A DNA stretch of 64,000 nucleotides from CAMDPA01 sp965223035 (GCA_965223035.1 OZ244980.1:4092001-4156000), one strand, 5' to 3'; positions 35,650 to 44,580 are shown, counted from the stretch's first letter. Notes: generated from the letters alone by a model not told the origin. Program-made: numbers and translations.

Positions 35650-36864
35650 ATGAAGAAACCTCCTGTTTTGCTACTTGGATCTGATTCCCTGACCGGTTTG
35701 CAGGCCGCCCGAATTCTTTGGAGAAAGGGAATTCCAGTGGTTGGCGTTGTTAACGATGTGAGTAGCCCCTACTGTCGGACGAGATCCGTCCTGCGGAACA
35801 TTCCGGCTGGCGCCATACAAAGCGCCCCGGGAAAAGATCTGGTTTCGCTGTTGCAGGAACTGAACCGCACCCACGATCTACGTCCCGTTTTGATTCCGTG
35901 CTCAGATGATTTCGTCTGGTGGCTCAATGATAGTCGAGAAAGCGTCGAACAACATGCTGATTTTCTGATCCCCTCCTCCGATATGTTAGAACTTATTGCA
36001 GACAAGAGTAATTTCTATCGTTACGCCATGAAACACAACCTCCCGTTGCCGCCGACGCGTTTTGTCACCACCCGAGCGGAGATGGAACAAGCGGCAAATG
36101 AGCTAGGTTTTCCGATTCTGATCAAGCCGCCGCGCAAAACACCGGAGTGGATGCAGGCTTCAGGAGAACTCAAGGCGCTGAAAGTGGAAATTTTTGACGA
36201 TTTATGTAAGATTGACTGGAAGCTTCTCACCGGGACGACGGAATTAATCGTGCAAAAATGGATATCAGGGCCTGATGCGAATATGCACAGCTTGTATGTC
36301 TGCCTCGACCGGGACAGCCAGCCACAGACAACGAGTATTGTCGCCAAAAAACTTCGACAGTGGCCGCCAGACGTCGGCGTGGGTGCGCTAGCTGTAGAGG
36401 TGGCCATTGACGAGGTGGTCCAGATGGGCCTTGGAATTTTGCGCCAGCTCGGTTACGTAGGCCCAGGATCTATTCAATTTAAACAGGACTCGATCAGTAA
36501 CAAGTTCTATGTCATTGAAATAAACAGCCGTTTGCCGCTAAATTATCCCCTCTTCGAAGCCTGCGGTATTGAGGCAACCTACACAGCATACTGTGTTGCC
36601 GCTGGACTTCCGCTACCGGATAACCGGACCATCACCCGCCGGGGAGGCAAATGGATCTGCTGGAAAACAGATCTCGCCTCCTCCTATGTGCACTGGCGCC
36701 GAGGCGACCTGACTGTTCGCGAGTGGTTAACGTCGCTGCGCGGCCACAAATGGTCGGCTGATATCCAACTGGATGACCGCAATCCGCTGCTGGCGGAGAT
36801 AAGCAGGAAAATTTCAAAGGGCCTCTCTAAGCGGTCCCGAATGATCATCGGTAAGGAGGGATAG
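35650..36864 (+). CDS. ATP-grasp carboxylate-amine ligase-like protein
   Basis: A 404-residue ATP-grasp enzyme. N-terminal PVLLLGSDSLTGLQAARIL starts the preATP-grasp domain; FPILIKPPRKT carries the ATP lysine, LIVQKWISGPD the next strand, and FYVIEINSRLPLNY the metal-binding Glu and Asn. The start is the ATG at 35650; the longer frame adds only low-complexity residues. It closes the exopolysaccharide locus, 69 bases after the flippase. It is only distantly related to the first ATP-grasp protein, so the two likely act on different substrates. Confidence 0.75.
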   Translation: MKKPPVLLLGSDSLTGLQAARILWRKGIPVVGVVNDVSSPYCRTRSVLRNIPAGAIQSAPGKDLVSLLQELNRTHDLRPVLIPCSDDFVWWLNDSRESVEQHADFLIPSSDMLELIADKSNFYRYAMKHNLPLPPTRFVTTRAEMEQAANELGFPILIKPPRKTPEWMQASGELKALKVEIFDDLCKIDWKLLTGTTELIVQKWISGPDANMHSLYVCLDRDSQPQTTSIVAKKLRQWPPDVGVGALAVEVAIDEVVQMGLGILRQLGYVGPGSIQFKQDSISNKFYVIEINSRLPLNYPLFEACGIEATYTAYCVAAGLPLPDNRTITRRGGKWICWKTDLASSYVHWRRGDLTVREWLTSLRGHKWSADIQLDDRNPLLAEISRKISKGLSKRSRMIIGKEG

Positions 36865-37427
36865 TTATCGTCCGTGAGAAAACCTGCTCAGCGTGTGATG
36901 GCAGTGGGTTCAGATGTGTTTGGATCGCCACCATCTCTGGCAGTGTCAGCAATTCGGGTCGACCCGTCTCGAACAAAGATGAGTCGAGCGTTGCCTGCTG
37001 CGCGCCCGTCCACCCATGGCCCGGTCGCCCTACCGCTATGACTCCCAAGACACGGGCCAGAGAAGTGAAGCTCTCGTTGTCGAGATTTGGAAGCGCGCTC
37101 CACTTGAAGCGAGGGCGCCGAGCCATCTGGTGGACTTTGCAGGGATCGCCAAAACCGGCGCACTGAGCTTCACCGTGTCAGGAGGTGGATGATGCCGGGA
37201 CCTTACTGATTGGAATTGCGCAGGCGGATCTGCCTGTCAAACAATGCAGCAGAACGTGCTCACAGGGGTGTTGCCGTCGGACCAAAAAATCTGGACCTTC
37301 GCGATGGGTAGCGTCCAGTATTTTTCGCACTTTTGATTTTTGCTGAGCGGCTGCCGGCCGGTGCTCAGTAAACGGCGCTACCATCCCACCTATCCGGGAG
37401 GCTCGGGCGATAGCGTAATGCCAGGCC
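36865..37427. other. gap before the IS66 remnant
   Basis: No gene recognised. The part after about 37180 probably belongs to the left end of the IS66 element (upstream of its first gene), but I cannot place the terminus. Confidence 0.35.
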
Positions 37428-38433
37428 ATGAGCGATCATTGTGACATCACGCTTGAGCGTAAGCTTGGAAGCAGCGCGGACGATACAGCCCGCGTCCCTT
37501 CGCAGGTGCGCCGCATCGAGTTGATCACCTTAACCGGCCGGCGCCGGCGGTGGTCGAGCGACGACAAGGCGCGCATCGTGATGGAGAGTTTCGGGCCCGA
37601 CGCAAACGTGTCGGACGTGGCGCGGCGCAACCGGCTCTCGCCGCAGCAGGTGTTCGCGTGGCGCCGGCAGGCCGAGCGGGACACGATCGCTGCTGAACGC
37701 GATCAGATTGGCTGGCGCAACGAACGGCTCGAAGCCAGCATCGCGGAGATCCGCCGCGTGCACTTCGGCCGCAAATCCGAGCGCATCACCGACGACCAGC
37801 TGGCGCTCGCCCTCGATGATCCGGAGACGTCGCTGGCCCAGGCGCAAGCCGAACGGGAAAAGGACGAACCGGCGCTCACGACAGAGCGCGCGAAAAAGCT
37901 CAGCACCAGCCGCAACCCGAGCCTGGAGCAGTTGTCACATGAGGCGGTGGTGATCGAGCCAGAGGGCGGCACGGTGTGCCCGTGCTGCGGCGGGGAGCGG
38001 CACGTGATCGGCGAGGACACGTCGACAAGGCCCGACAAGGTGCCAGCAATGGTGCCAGCCAAGGTGCGCGTGATCGTCACGCGACGTCCGAAATATGCCT
38101 GCCGAACCTGCGAGAAGACGGGCGCGGCAAAACCAAGACCGGATACCTGTGGGCCATTGCCCGCGATGACCGGCCATGGGGCGGCAGCGATGCTGCCGCC
38201 GTTGCGTACTCATCTGCCCCCGGACGTGGTGGCGAGCACGCCGTGCGGCTGCTCGATGGCTTCCACGGCGTCCTGCAAGTGGACCGATCGCCGTCTACAA
38301 AAAACTCGCTGCGCCGACGCGAACCGGCGGACCGCTGGCCTGGACCACCGATGTCCTGACCAAGCTCGTCAATCGATGGCCGGTGTCGCGCATCGACGAC
38401 CTGATGCCCGGGGCCTACGCCAAGACCGCCTGA
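37428..38433 (+). pseudogene. collapsed IS66-family element (tnpA fused to broken tnpC)
   Basis: The first 80 residues (RRRRWSSDDKARIVMESFGP, then VSDVARRNRLSPQQVFAWRRQ) are the IS66 TnpA helix-turn-helix. They run directly into the TnpC coiled coil (FGRKSERITDDQLALAL) and zinc motif CPCCGGERHVIGED, so TnpB and the start of TnpC are deleted. Near 38110 the reading shifts frame: GKTKTGYLWAIARDDRPWGG and YSSAPGRGGEHAVRLL continue in another frame, and the C-terminal GPLAWTTDVLTKLVNRWP follows after most of the catalytic core has been lost. It marks the downstream edge of the exopolysaccharide locus and cannot move on its own. Confidence 0.8.
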
Positions 38434-39026
38434 GCCGGCTTCCAAGTGGGGCCGCTGGCCCGGTTTCGGTCAAAGGGCATTGTGGGCCCGGCGTGGCGCG
38501 ACGGCGAAACCCGGAACCCGCAATCAAGTTGCATCAGGGGCGCACACTACCCCACCCCATCGGCGATCGGCCGATCGACGTCGTCTTGTGCCACTGGGCG
38601 TTGACGTTGAAGGGTGAGGTTGGCCGCGCTTTGCGGGAAGTCAGATGAGTGCTCAAGCCGGCCGGTCCCTTTGCAGCGAGCATCGACGGCGACCCTACAA
38701 CCGCGCCCGGCTGAAGGGAGATGCATGACCTCATCTATCATCTCGTCCGGCTTGAATACTCCGAGCATGGCGCGATTGAATTGGGCGACCCGCGGGTGCG
38801 CGCAGCCAAAACTCTGACGACGCTCGGCCTTGTTGTGTTTGTTGGCGCGAGGATCGACATCGAGCCCGAAGTGTTCAACCTGCACGCCGCGCCGGATGTC
38901 TTGGCGCGCGAAGCGGCCGGGTTATTCTACGCTTCGCACGTTGCCGCCGCAGTTGCATCACCGGATGTTGCTAGAGCTGGAAACTTTCTTGAGGGGTCGG
39001 CAGTAGGTTGATAAGTGCTGGTGTGC
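38434..39026. other. region after the IS66 remnant, unidentified open frames
   Basis: A rightward open frame at 38721-39011 (96 codons, starting MHDLIYHLVRLEYSEHGAIE) and a leftward one at 38547-38885 overlap; neither matches a family I know. The sequence may be old mobile-element or gene debris. Confidence 0.3.
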
Positions 39027-39180
39027 CTAGAGCAACCTGCCTTTGATCGGAATCGGAACGATCCCGATTAAAGGCAGAAAGTTGCTTACCACTTTAAGAG
39101 CGATCATCTTTGCGCCTTAAATCGGAACCGGCGCAATTGGAACCGGCGTTGCGGTTCCGATTTAAGGCGCAATGATCTAG
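39027..39180. repeat. CTAG-bounded palindromic MITE, 154-bp long form
   Basis: Nearly identical to the copy at 17272-17425, including the enlarged B hairpin. One stem change (TTTGATCGG against CCGATTAAA) leaves a G-T pair. Confidence 0.9.
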
Positions 39181-39321
39181 CTGTGAACCAACGTGTCATC
39201 CTTCTATAGCGGGTTGGGCCTGTCTTTTCGGGCCTCCTTTGAAGGCAACGGCGTACTTCGGCGAAGAGATCGCTGTTGAGGCGGCGCAAGCTTGCGTGCT
39301 CTGCACGACGGGACACATTAC

Positions 39322-40077
39322 ATGTATGATATCGATCTTCTCATTGACCTTCATCGGGACGGCGAGCGCCAGGGCCCGGGTGACGCCTCGGATACGCGCC
39401 TTTCTGTCGCGCTCTCCGGCCTGAACGGAACGAAAGCCTTGAGAATTGCCGACATCGGCTGCGGGACCGGTGCATCTACGCTTGTTCTTGCGCGAGAACT
39501 CGACGCAGCTATCACGGCCGTCGATACCCAGCAGGATTTTCTTCGCGTGCTCCGCACGAGGGCTGAACGGGCAGGGCTTGCCGATCGCATCACGACCCTC
39601 GCCGCTTCGATGGAAGCGCTTCCCTTCGAGGAGGCGACGTTCGACGCCGTCTGGTCGGAAGGCGCCATTTACATCATGGGTTTCACGAATGGCATCCAGG
39701 CCTGGCGCCGCTTTCTCAAGCCCGGCGGCATTCTAGCCGTATCGGAGCTGACCTGGCTGACACGTGATAGACCGATGGAGCTCGCACGCCATTGGACGCA
39801 AGAATATCCTGAGGTCGATACGGCCGCGGCTAAAATGCGACTCTTGGAAGAGTGCGGGTACTCGCCGGTCGGATATTTCGCCCTCCCTGAACACAGCTGG
39901 CTGGACACCTACTATCGGCCGATGCAAAGGCGTCTCAACGACTTCCTGTCACGCCAGGGCAACAGCGAAGCCGCACGTGCCATCGTAAAGGCGGAGGAAA
40001 GAGAGATCGAGCTGTACGAACGCTATTCCGCCTTTGTCAGCTACGGATACTATGTCGCAAGAAGAGCAATCGACTGA
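39322..40077 (+). CDS. class I SAM-dependent methyltransferase
   Basis: A 251-residue methyltransferase of the UbiE/arsenite-methyltransferase-like group. Motif I is IADIGCGTGAST, the acidic end of strand 2 is AVDTQQDFL, then EALPFEEATFDAVWSEGAI and FLKPGGILAVSE. The tail (about 150-251) forms a substrate lid. I place the start at ATG 39322 because the upstream TTG adds residues with no fold support. Substrate unknown. It is monocistronic. Confidence 0.8.
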   Translation: MYDIDLLIDLHRDGERQGPGDASDTRLSVALSGLNGTKALRIADIGCGTGASTLVLARELDAAITAVDTQQDFLRVLRTRAERAGLADRITTLAASMEALPFEEATFDAVWSEGAIYIMGFTNGIQAWRRFLKPGGILAVSELTWLTRDRPMELARHWTQEYPEVDTAAAKMRLLEECGYSPVGYFALPEHSWLDTYYRPMQRRLNDFLSRQGNSEAARAIVKAEEREIELYERYSAFVSYGYYVARRAID

Positions 40078-40666
40078 CCAGTGTTGGCGGACGAGCGCCA
40101 AGTAGGCGCCGAGTAGGCGCCGAGTGTTGGCAATGTCCCGCACGTGCAGGTGGGTGCACGATGCCGCAATTCAAGCAACGGATGATGAACAGGTATCGAC
40201 GGCGGTGCAATCGCGATGGATGCGCGACCTCGGCAAACAGACAGCGGACAATAAAAGAACATATTGCGAACAAAGGCGTCTGGTTCTTACCAGCCTGGGT
40301 GCGATCGTCCGTCAACGCCCGGTGGAAATGGGCTATCGGCAAGAGCCTTGCGAACGGCGTTGCACGGTGTCAAACCGAAGCTGGCTCGCGGCTTTGGGCG
40401 CAAAACGTCGTGACGACCAGCCGAAATCAGTTGGAGCTGCGGCTGGCATGGCGGTTGCCCGAGGGGTTGGGATCGGCGGTGAATCAAGTGCTTTGCCACA
40501 GCAGATCGGACATGCTATTCAGCACCTACGATTTTGGCCAGACGTTTAGGCCGTTGCTCCACAACCGTCGGGCGCACGTTCAAACTCCTCCAACAATCGA
40601 AGGGCCGCTTCATCTCGCGGGTCAGCGCACGATGAAGCACATCAATACCTACTCAAGGGGAATACC
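40078..40666. other. gap and leader region of the cold-shock gene
   Basis: No gene recognised. A short direct duplication gtaggcgccga lies at about 40100-40124. The last 150 bases probably form the long structured 5' leader common in csp mRNAs, but no conserved cold box could be confirmed by eye. Confidence 0.35.
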
Positions 40667-40876
40667 ATGCAAGTGGGAACCGTTAAGTTCTACAATGATC
40701 AAAAAGGTTATGGTTTCATTCAGCCGGACGACGGCACGAAGGACGTCTTCGTGCATGCAACCGCGCTTGAGCGAGCCGGCATGAACGGCCTTCGCGAAGG
40801 TCAGAAAGTGTCGTTCGACACGCAAGAAGACCGTCGCACCGGCAAGATCGCCGTAAATAACATCCAAGACGCGTAA
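40667..40876 (+). CDS. cold-shock-domain protein, CspA family
   Basis: A 69-residue single-domain RNA/ssDNA-binding protein. RNP1 KGYGFI and RNP2 VFVHA are intact, with the usual five-strand length. It melts RNA structure at low temperature or in stationary phase. AAGGGG lies 7 bases before the ATG, and a GC-rich hairpin follows the stop. Confidence 0.95.
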   Translation: MQVGTVKFYNDQKGYGFIQPDDGTKDVFVHATALERAGMNGLREGQKVSFDTQEDRRTGKIAVNNIQDA

Positions 40877-40912
40877 GACGACGCGGAGCAAGCATTCTGA
40901 TGCTTCGTTGCT

Positions 40913-40938
40913 TGGCCGCTCCTTTCGGGGGGCGGCCA
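40913..40938 (+). terminator. GC-rich hairpin after the cold-shock gene
   Basis: TGGCCGC(T)CC and GGGGCGGCCA pair around a tttc loop about 37 bases after the stop. No T-run follows, so termination may be imperfect. Confidence 0.55.
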
Positions 40939-41032
40939 TAATCATGTCGGCTTCAGGCGCCCCGCCGGCCAAACATACACGGTCGGTGGAAAATTCCCCT
41001 CGATCGACGGCGCAAGCGAAAGTACGCCCTCA

Positions 41033-41652
41033 CTCGAGCACCCTGCTTTTAGGGCAACCATCACACTTTTTGTCGTACGTATATCTGGCATGCTTGAGGA
41101 CGTTCCAGCCCGCGCTTGGCTCGAAGTGCGCGCAGATGTCACCGACGGCGCGCCACACGGCGTCGTCGGCCGTGGCTGCGGCCGCACGCAGGTGCGCCTT
41201 GATCCCGGCCTGGCCTTTACGCCATGCCGGACTGCGCGATCGGCGGCGAGGTCCGGCATCGTGATGTCGGGCTTTTCGCTGACCCGCCCGATCAGGAATT
41301 CACGACAAGGCTCAGGCTTGCCGGTCGCCATTTCCCCGTCACCTCGGGCCGGCCGTGTTTGGCTGGCTCGAGCGAACCTGTGCCCTTGTGGCGCGAAACC
41401 AGCTTGACGGAAAAACTGGGGTGACATCAAGCTTCTCGGCCGCCACCCGACGCGACTGCCCAGCCGCGATGGCCCAGCCGCGATGGCCCAGCCCCGATTG
41501 CCCAGCCCCGATTGCCCAGCCGCGACCCGATCCACGGGCCGTTTGCGCAGATCCAATCAATAGCTTTGTCCCATGATCCACCTCCTGGCATGGCGGATCA
41601 CAGTTCGCTGAAATTGGGAATCCCCGAAATTGATTTTTGCGGCGATGATCTA
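41033..41652 (-). mobile_element. decayed IS630-family element, probable parent of the MITE family
   Basis: Read on the minus strand, it begins CTAGATCATCGCCGC, has AGGAGG before an ATG at 41574, and then MGQSY-stop-LDLRKRPVDRVAAGQS, the N-terminus of IS630-type transposases. After a 14-bp tandem expansion it continues RRVAAEKLDVTP and VSEKPDITMPDLAADRA, then jumps to the C-terminal AVWRAVGDICAHFEPSAGWNV; the catalytic DDE core is deleted. Its far end is CCCTAAAAGCAGGGTGCTCGAG read in pieces. Thus one end resembles the B end (CTAGATCATCGCGCC) and the other the A end (CTAGAGCAACCTGCC) of the MITEs. CTAG is the known target preference of IS630. Confidence 0.7.
41461..41526. repeat. 14-bp tandem repeat inside the IS630 transposase
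   Basis: Four full copies and one partial copy of cagcc(g/c)cgat(g/t)gcc. The unit equals the codons for AAGQS of the transposase, so it grew within the gene; the extra copies destroy the reading frame. Confidence 0.85.
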
Positions 41653-41734
41653 GATGATCGCTCTTAAAATGTAGAGCAACTTTCTGCCCTTAATCGGGAT
41701 CGTTCCGATTCCGATTAAGGGCAGGTTGCTCTAG
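41649..41734. repeat. CTAG-bounded palindromic MITE missing its B hairpin
   Basis: Reads CTAG, ATGATCGCTCTTAAA, then the full A hairpin with a compensated stem (CCCTTAATCGG / CCGATTAAGGG) and ends GGTTGCTCTAG. The IS630 relic occupies the place of the B half, sharing the CTAG at 41649. Confidence 0.85.
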
Positions 41735-42219
41735 CGCCGCGAGACGTGCCGCCGGCGGGGGCACCTCGCCCAATCCGTGAAATGCGCCGCCGCCGTACCA
41801 CCCGCACCCACATGTCCAATTTTCCGGATAACTGACGAGACCGACGAAGGTGGTGCGTCCGCCCAGGCAATGACCGATCAGGGCGAGGCGGCGACCATCC
41901 ACCCGGTCATGCGCGACCAGCCAGTTAGCTGCCGCCTTGAGGTCGAGCGCCATCTGTTCAACTACCAAGAATTCCCGACGCCGCTCGATGCCCGTACCGG
42001 TGGAAGCGCATGATAATGAAGTGCAGCCATAGCGGCGTAGCTACGAATGGCCGGATCGTCGACCAGCCAACGCGTGAACCAGTCCCAGCCTTCCTTGCGA
42101 AATGTGACGACAACACCCGGCGATCGGCCTGGGCCAGTAGGCTCTGCAAGGTGCGCCGTTGTTTGGGTATCGCCGATCGCGAAGTCGACAGTTTGTCCCA
42201 GTCCTCCACCGAGTGCCAT
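41735..42219 (-). pseudogene. dienelactone-hydrolase-family gene truncated at a MITE
   Basis: The N-terminal part reads DFAIGDTQTTAHLAEP, TFRKEGWDWFTRWLVDD and LHYHALPP. A one-base deletion near 42001 shifts frame, after which GIERRREFLVVEQMALDLKAAANWLVAHD and the nucleophile elbow IGHCLGGRTTF (Cys nucleophile) follow, then GCGWYGGGAFHGLGE. The coding sequence stops exactly at the CTAG of the MITE, so the last third with the catalytic Asp and His is missing. Any product would read on into the repeat. Confidence 0.85.
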
Positions 42220-42384
42220 TGCACGGCTCGCAGCTTTGGCACCCGTTGCGCGCAGAACGTATAATCAGCTTACAAACACTATGCGCACTTTAGTTGCAGC
42301 TTGACTTGAGCACTTTGAAATAGCCCGCTACGGTCACATGACCCGCGATCCAATCGGATAGACAGGTCATGCTTCTTTTTTGGG

Positions 42385-43428
42385 TTATTTGGCTTGGTGG
42401 CGACCCAACGCCTTGAAGACCGATTGGACGACGGGTTTGGGTGTCTTCCAGGCTTCGTTCAGATAGGCAAGTACCTGCTGGGCTGTACGGGGATTGACGC
42501 TGAGGCGGCTCCTCTTTGCGTCGGCCAGAAATGCCTCGTCCTTCATCGTTGCATCGAACGCCTGACGCAACGCCGCAACCTTGTCGCCCGAAACGCCCGG
42601 CGGCAGCGTAAAGGCACGGCCCATGACCTGCCAACCGAACACCAGATTAAACGCCTGCTTCGTCTTATCGTCCTTGGCGTATTCGAACACCGTGCGAATG
42701 TCGGGGAAGTCCGGATGGCGCACTCTTGCTTCCTGGACCAGCATGTGGACCTTGTTGTCCTTCAGCCAGCCAGGCCGCACGTTCCGGATCGAGGAGATGA
42801 AATAGCCGCACAGACCCTGCACTTCGCCGCGCTCGATCGCCAGAACGATGCCCTTCGAACCCTTGTAGCCAGTGACGACCTTGAACTTCGTTCCAAGGAA
42901 GGCGTTCATCGTCCTGGGCCAGGCGGCCGTGGACGAACCTCCGGAGGAAGCGCCGAGGATCATCTCCTTCTGCATGACATCTTCGAGATTCTTGAAGCCA
43001 TGCGTGTGCCAGGCCCAGCAGCCGCTGGATGATTCCGTGATGCTGCCGAGCCAGTTGAACTTGCGTGGGTCAAATCTGGTTTTCCGGCCTCCAATCAGCG
43101 CATCAATCGCAATCCCACCGGCAAACATACCGAACACGCTGCCGTCCTTCTTGGCGACGTTGTAGAGATAATTGGCCGCCTTCAGGCTGCCAGCACCCGG
43201 CATATTCTTGACGGTCAGGGCCGGTTTGCCGGGAATGTGACGGCTCATGTGGCGGGAGAGCAGGCGTGTGTAGGCATCATAGCCGCCGCCGGGCGCGTAC
43301 CCGACGATCAAATCGATGGTACGGCCCTTGTAAAACTGCTCGACGCTTTGCGCCGTGGCCATCCCGCCAGCACACATGTGCATAACGGCAGCCGCGGTCA
43401 GTGTCGTCAGCAATTGATTGGCCTTCAT
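42385..43428 (-). CDS. Bug-type (TctC) tricarboxylate transporter binding protein
   Basis: A 347-residue periplasmic receptor of the tripartite tricarboxylate transporter family. Signal peptide MKANQLLTTLTAAAVMHMCA, then FYKGRTIDLIVGYAPGGGYD, the ligand-loop motif region, and RHIPGKPALTVKNMPGAGS, all family hallmarks. GGAGGGAGG lies before the ATG. It binds a carboxylate and delivers it to a TctAB permease; only a TctB fragment (44.3 kb) is found nearby. It is the intact paralogue of the pseudogene at 2.7-3.8 kb. Ligand unknown. Confidence 0.85.
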   Translation of the reverse strand: MKANQLLTTLTAAAVMHMCAGGMATAQSVEQFYKGRTIDLIVGYAPGGGYDAYTRLLSRHMSRHIPGKPALTVKNMPGAGSLKAANYLYNVAKKDGSVFGMFAGGIAIDALIGGRKTRFDPRKFNWLGSITESSSGCWAWHTHGFKNLEDVMQKEMILGASSGGSSTAAWPRTMNAFLGTKFKVVTGYKGSKGIVLAIERGEVQGLCGYFISSIRNVRPGWLKDNKVHMLVQEARVRHPDFPDIRTVFEYAKDDKTKQAFNLVFGWQVMGRAFTLPPGVSGDKVAALRQAFDATMKDEAFLADAKRSRLSVNPRTAQQVLAYLNEAWKTPKPVVQSVFKALGRHQAK

Positions 43429-44007
43429 GTGATCCTCCCTCCGCCCGCAGGATTGCAGCGCGCACGGTTGCCGCTGCAGGCTATCACCCGGAGCTGCAGA
43501 TGTCAGCAGATTAGCGCCTCAGTACGGGTAGCGGTCCGCGCCCAATGCGATGATGCAGGTGATCGAATCCTTCGCCGGGAAGCGACATCCAAATGCCCGC
43601 CGCCACTCGACTCAAGGTTCGTTTTGCGGCGGGGCCGCATGTGTCCGACGTTCAAGCATCAAGCCAATCGGGCGCGGCTTTGGGTGCGGCGTAAAGAGCG
43701 CCATCAGTTAAGCGATGCTACCATGCAGCCCGTTCCTCAGTCTGTCCCCTCATCGAGAGAACCGGCCAACTCAAAACCGCGCCAACTCAACAGCGCGGAC
43801 AGTTCGGCGCGACAGGTCGGCAAGCAACCCCGGGGTGAATTATCGACGCAAACGCGCGGCGCAATCTGAGCGTGATGATCATGCGCATGGACCAGAACAG
43901 ACTCGTCGGCAGCGCGCAACCAGGATCAGATGGCACGCGAGTCGCGAGCCTATTAACCATGCGTACACGACATGCAGCTCGGCGCGGTTGGTATCGGACA
44001 ACGACCG
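43429..44007. other. gap upstream of the Bug gene, no gene recognised
   Basis: Contains the likely promoter of the leftward Bug gene and nothing else that I can support. Confidence 0.4.
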
Positions 44008-44066
44008 AGATCATCGCGCCTTTAATCGGGATCGTTCCGATTCCGATTAAAGGCAGGTTGCTCTAG
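44008..44066. repeat. CTAG-bounded palindromic MITE, short form
   Basis: AGATCATCGCGCCTTTAATCGG to GGCAGGTTGCTCTAG, one hairpin joining a B-type and an A-type end. The outer CT of the first CTAG is changed. Directly followed by a truncated amidohydrolase gene. Confidence 0.85.
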
Positions 44067-44223
44067 GATTGTGTTCGGTTCTGACGATGTGTTCGTCCCG
44101 GAACAGGTCGCCGAAGCGAGCGTTCGTCGGCTCAACGCATATCGCGGCTCCGACGACGGCGAACTGGCGGAGTTCGAGCAGGGCAACGCCAGGCGGCTAT
44201 TCACGCGGTTCGCGGCCAAGTGA
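44067..44223 (+). pseudogene. C-terminal fragment of an amidohydrolase-2 family gene
   Basis: Immediately after the MITE the frame reads IVFGSDDVFVPEQVAEASV, then RRLNAY and FEQGNARRLFTRF to a TGA. FGSD with the catalytic Asp and the GNARRLF end are the final segments of amidohydrolase-2 (ACMSD-like) proteins. About 52 codons remain of a usual 300. The breakpoint coincides with the repeat's CTAG. Confidence 0.75.
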
Positions 44224-44290
44224 CCCGCTCTCGCAGGGTGCTGATGTTCATCTTGTTGATCGTTCGCACCGGGTACCGCCCAACGACCGC

Positions 44291-44524
44291 TCAGCTAAAT
44301 AGGCTGAAGAAGGGCGACTCGTGCCACTGGACCGGTACCAGCCAATTGAACAGCCCGTAGAGGAACACGCCGCTGGCAACAGTGTAGACCACGATGAGGC
44401 GCCAATTCACCTTGGCCCAAAGCGCGAGGTGGACGGCGTACGACTTCTCGGTCTCGCCGAACCCGGGCGCCGCCTGGTCGACCGGCAGGGGCCGCGGGAG
44501 CACGGCCGTCTGCTCGAATTCGTA
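44291..44524 (-). pseudogene. C-terminal fragment of a TctB-like membrane subunit
   Basis: About 77 codons, with one clear membrane segment near the end (WRLIVVYTVASGVFLYGLFNWLV) and PVQWHESPFF. This resembles the last helix and tail of TctB, the small membrane subunit of tripartite tricarboxylate transporters, normally about 150-180 residues. Upstream the frame is closed by a TAA and an 18-bp tandem repeat. No TctA is adjacent. Confidence 0.5.
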
Positions 44525-44530
44525 TTATCA

Positions 44531-44580
44531 ACTCGACTTGCAAGGCAAACTCGACTTGCAAGGCAAACTCGACTTGCAAG
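44531..44580 (+). repeat. 18-bp tandem repeat, almost three copies
   Basis: Unit actcgacttgcaaggcaa, two perfect copies and 14 bases of a third. Lies at the broken upstream edge of the TctB-like fragment. Confidence 0.9.

Noticed and set aside
40161..40784. 207-codon open frame overlapping the cold-shock gene
   Set aside because: It overlaps a certain csp gene in another frame and shows no motif; more likely leader sequence.
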